This document shows positions 60,943 through 64,000 of a stretch of DNA of 64,000 nt, in pieces (within the stretch, counting starts at the first letter, position 1; each line of letters starts with the position of its first letter). The notes below the pieces were generated by a model that worked only from the letters and a program-made list of their open reading frames with translations, had not been told where the DNA came from and ran no database searches. The stretch is from positions 15,266,641 through 15,330,640 of the forward strand of contig CP034996.1 in assembly GCA_004026145.2 (NCBI GenBank), written 5' to 3'. This DNA comes from Takifugu bimaculatus (taxonomy: Eukaryota > Chordata > Actinopteri > Tetraodontiformes > Tetraodontidae). The position numbers and the translations under genes are program-made.

Positions 60943-62298
60943 CAGCAGAAAGGAAAAAAAGAAAAGTGACAAGAGTTTTAAGTTTCGCGAAGCACTTTTC
61001 AAGCCCTTTTTGACTTAATGGAGGTGGTTCATAAGCTTCCCCACCAGGGGGCGCTAAATCATTGAATGGAGAGAGTGAGCTATTATTTCTCCTATGGAGA
61101 TTTTTTTAAAACAATGAATGAAATTATAATGACCCACATTAAAACATCAAGTTTAATTACCAAATAGCTTAATCACACGGTTTGTAATTTCCAGTGTATT
61201 ATTTATACTAAACACTCAAAAGTCTTGTGATAATTATTCATCTGATCATTTGAATGTCTAAATAGAGATAAACTAGGACAGTCAGCTGGTTCTTCCTGTG
61301 TGCTAGAGGATTTACTTTTGTAAGAGGTCGTATATGTGACTGGAGAGTAAACTAAATCGTTTTTTCACACTCTAATTCTTCCTTTGTCCTGATGCTTTTG
61401 TTCTCATCATGAGTGTCCAACAAAGTTTTATGTAACAGCTCCAGTTTGTTTCAGTAATTCTTTTAGGGCATATAGAAAGATGAAGAATCCATTTTATACC
61501 CTCTACAATACATTTGATGAAAAACAGTGTGAACTTTTAGATGTAGATGATACAAAATCTCAATGTGATGTAGAAATGTTTTTATTTTTCTATGCGACAC
61601 GTCCCTGACTCATCTCTGCACGTCTATGGAGGTGGAAGATGTGTCACCCAAATACCCCCTTTAGATTCATTTCTGCAATGACAAACTTTCCAAAGGAAAA
61701 TATACTGCAGAAGCAAATATAGAACTGAGTGGTTGTGGTTTTATGTTTCCTGATTTAAAGAAAGAGAGAAGAAAAAAAACCAGATTCCATCATCTAAGTC
61801 AATTTTCTACTCATGTTTGACTTAAGACATCTAATCTTAACAATTGTTTCTAAAAACTCAGTCCTTTTAATGTCTTTATTATGACAGTGTTTCCTTATTT
61901 TGTTTTTTTTAGTGTTGCTGGTAAAAGCAGGGGCGGTGGGGGGCGGGTGTCTCTATTTTTGTTTCCTCCATTTGACTCACCTGATAAAAGCTGTTAAATC
62001 AGGAGTCACACGTCAGCCCTGGATTATCTGATTGGGTGGAACTGTCCCTCCTTTGTCCCGGGCAGCTCTGGTATGTTTATTCGCGTCATTCGTTTGCGCA
62101 GCCACAGAGGGAGGAAGAGCGGCCTGACTGGCTGGAACCACTCGTGTCGCGTGTCTGCCAGGACTCTTCAGGTAAAACCAGTCTGGAGACATTCTGTCAG
62201 ACTCCCTCCTCCTGGCTGAGTCTTCCTCTTGGCCTGTGTTGGTGATTTTGACCTCAGAGTATCGTCAGCTGGCTTCGGCAGATCTGCGTCTTCTCATC
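60943..62298 (+). other. sumf2 3' UTR and promoter region of the next gene
   Basis: No further gene is visible. An ATTAAA at 61138-61143 could end the sumf2 mRNA. The region from 61.9 to 62.3 kb becomes G+C-richer and probably holds the start of the coiled-coil gene's transcript. Confidence 0.5.
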
Positions 62299-63808
62299 AT
62301 GGCCCACTCGCTTTCGTCTTTCTCGGCCCTCAACGAGAGGCTGAGACCTCGACTCAGCGCCAGCGACAGGCTCTACTCCTCTTTATACAGGATGGAGTAC
62401 GGATACGCAGGTTCGCTCAAGCCTTTGCCTTCAACTTACCGACAAACCATCCTGCCACGAACACCAGAACCAGAACCAGAGGTCTCAGAAGCTTCGGCGG
62501 ATCCCGAGGAGCCCAGTAGAAGATGCGGCGCCGGAGGCCTCCACAGCAGAAGAAGCCTGTACTGAACCCTCACAGCTCACTGAGATAGACAAGATCAGCG
62601 AAGAGCCGGACGATGAGGACAGCAGAATGTCCCCCTCTGAGGAGAAGGACGTCCCGGGTGAGCTGGTCTCAAAGGTGACGGACGCTTCTACGCAGTCGTC
62701 AACAGCCAAACCGGACACCTCCCTGGAGAGCAGCTACATAGACGGGACGTTGCCAGACCTGGTCCGGAGCGGCCGGCCGCTCGGCAGACGCCGCACGCTG
62801 GGACACGTCTCGGAGACGGTAGGACGGTCTACATCGTTTTCGATATTTGAGGATCTTTGAGGGTTTGTCCTCAGGAGTGCTGACTGGGATCTTCTCCAGT
62901 TTCAGCCCAGTCCGTTTGTGCTGACGCTCAATAAAACCGTGTTGTTGACGCGCCTGTAACCTTGTTGGCAGCTTCAAGAAGTGCGGCGGGAGGTGGAGCT
63001 GTCTCGGAAGAGGAGCATCAAGCTCAAAGCTCAGGTGGACCAGCTGCAGAAGAAGCAGGAGGGCCAGGGATGGAGCCAGCACAGGGAGAGGGTACGTGTG
63101 CGTCTGGACCGGCGCCGCAGGGTCTCTGGACCTGTTTTTAAACGCTAACATCGTGCCCCAGGTCGCAGAGGAGGTGCTGTCGGTTCTGCGGCTGCTGAGC
63201 CCTCTGACGGACCCAGAATGGAGCCTGCCCGAACCCTCTCACGGGCAGAACCGGCTGGACGTTGCCTTGACCCAGCTGCAGAACGTGGCGCGCAAACTGG
63301 CAATGAGTCACACCACTGAGGTAAACACGAAACCACAGTCCTCATCACGTGACCCGGGAGGAATGTTTGCTCAGGCATTCCAGTGACAAAACCCTGACAA
63401 CTAGGCTGATGTATGTTACAGATGTACTCTGAGATTAAATATGTTTCCTCGCTGGTCATCGGGTGTTCGATCTCGGATATGTGGCCTGACTGGTTCCCAG
63501 TCTGAGATAAACCTTCCCCACTGTTTCCCACTGTAGGTGAAATCTGGAACTGGAGCCGAGGACAGCGGCGTCCTCCAGCAGGCGCTCTACGACAGAGATG
63601 AGGCGTTGGAGAAGTGAGTGCGACGGAAAAGCTGCGAGTGTCGTGTCGGGGATTTTTCTCCTCACAATCTGTCCCTCCGCTCGGCAGGAAGAAAGCCATG
63701 GAGGCCGAGCTGCTGAGGAGTAAGACGGAGCTGATGTTGCTGAACAACCAGCTGCTGGAGGCCGTGCAGAAACGGCTGGAGCTGTCGCTGGAGCTGGAGG
63801 CCTGGAAG
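62299..63808 (+). CDS. Coiled-coil protein with a BICD-related (BICDL-like) C-terminal segment, incomplete; one apparent frameshift
   Basis: BICD-family proteins link dynein and kinesin to cargo through long coiled coils. Start chosen at 62299 (ATG with G at +4), giving MAHSLSSFSALNERLRPRL. Exon 1 runs on through an acidic, Ser/Glu-rich part, but the frame changes by one base near 62511-62516 (from ...ADPEEP to VEDAAPEASTAEEA). Exon 2 (LQEVRREVELSRKRSIKLKAQVDQLQKK) and exon 3 (VAEEVLSVLRLLSPL...LTQLQNVARKLAMS) are heptad-rich. Exons 4-5 read LQQALYDRDEALEKKKAMEAELLRSKTELMLLNNQLLEAVQKRLELSLELEAWK, strongly resembling the C-terminal block of BICDL1/BICDR-1. The long N-terminal coiled coil of BICDL1 is absent, so this is a short relative. 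At least one more exon lies beyond the window. Confidence 0.6.
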
Positions 63809-64000
63809 GTAAAAACAGCCGGGTCGCCGCGGCTCGCAAAGTCACACACACTCATCTATCATCGCCATGATGTGCTGACTCAAACGTGCTCCTGAAGAAT
63901 GCACCAGCCCTTTAACACCACAACTGACAGCCCATAATACCAATCACGACTGGAATCTGACGTACGTGTCAGGGTTAGGGTGCATTCTGTGCGTTATAAA

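Noticed and set aside
1..64000. CRISPR arrays, operons, phage or plasmid elements
   Set aside because: The regular repeats are elastin coding repeats and microsatellites. All genes are spliced vertebrate genes.

Overview
Vertebrate genomic DNA, almost certainly from a teleost (ray-finned) fish. All protein genes are intron-rich, introns are short, CA/GT microsatellites are frequent, and there is a decayed Ty3/gypsy chromodomain retroelement of the kind common in fish. The gene content is ordinary vertebrate biology. I found no CRISPR array, operon, phage or other microbial system.

Layout. 1-1.7 kb: probable 3' UTR of a plus-strand gene lying outside the window. 2.1-5.0 kb (minus): a SEPT2-group septin, closest to septin 4. 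4.9-7.3 kb: the septin's first coding exon and flanks occur twice, with a broken gypsy integrase/chromodomain fragment between the copies. 9.1-13.1 kb (minus): LIM kinase 1, with its 5' end unresolved. 17.25-28.2 kb (minus): elastin, with many small exons plus several giant exons made of glycine-rich tandem repeats; the signal-peptide exon was not found. 28.2-46.8 kb: a gene-poor stretch with scattered repeats and one orphan exon candidate. 47.3-61 kb (plus): four compact genes in tandem, mrps17, nipsnap2, cct6a and sumf2. 62.3 kb to the end (plus): a coiled-coil protein with a BICD-related C-terminal segment, running off the window.

Synteny. The order elastin then LIMK1, on one strand, matches human 7q11.23. 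The run MRPS17-NIPSNAP2-CCT6A-SUMF2 matches human 7p11.2, with PSPH absent between NIPSNAP2 and CCT6A. Here the two blocks are neighbours, with a septin 4-like gene on the far side of limk1.

How the genes relate. They do not form one pathway. limk1 (actin control through cofilin) and the septin are cytoskeletal. Elastin is extracellular matrix. mrps17 and nipsnap2 are mitochondrial. cct6a is a cytosolic chaperonin subunit and appears to host three intronic H/ACA snoRNAs. sumf2 is an ER-lumen protein.

Caution. Three genes (septin, sumf2, the BICD-like gene) each show one extra base inside an otherwise well-conserved coding exon. This looks more like assembly indels than three independent pseudogenes.
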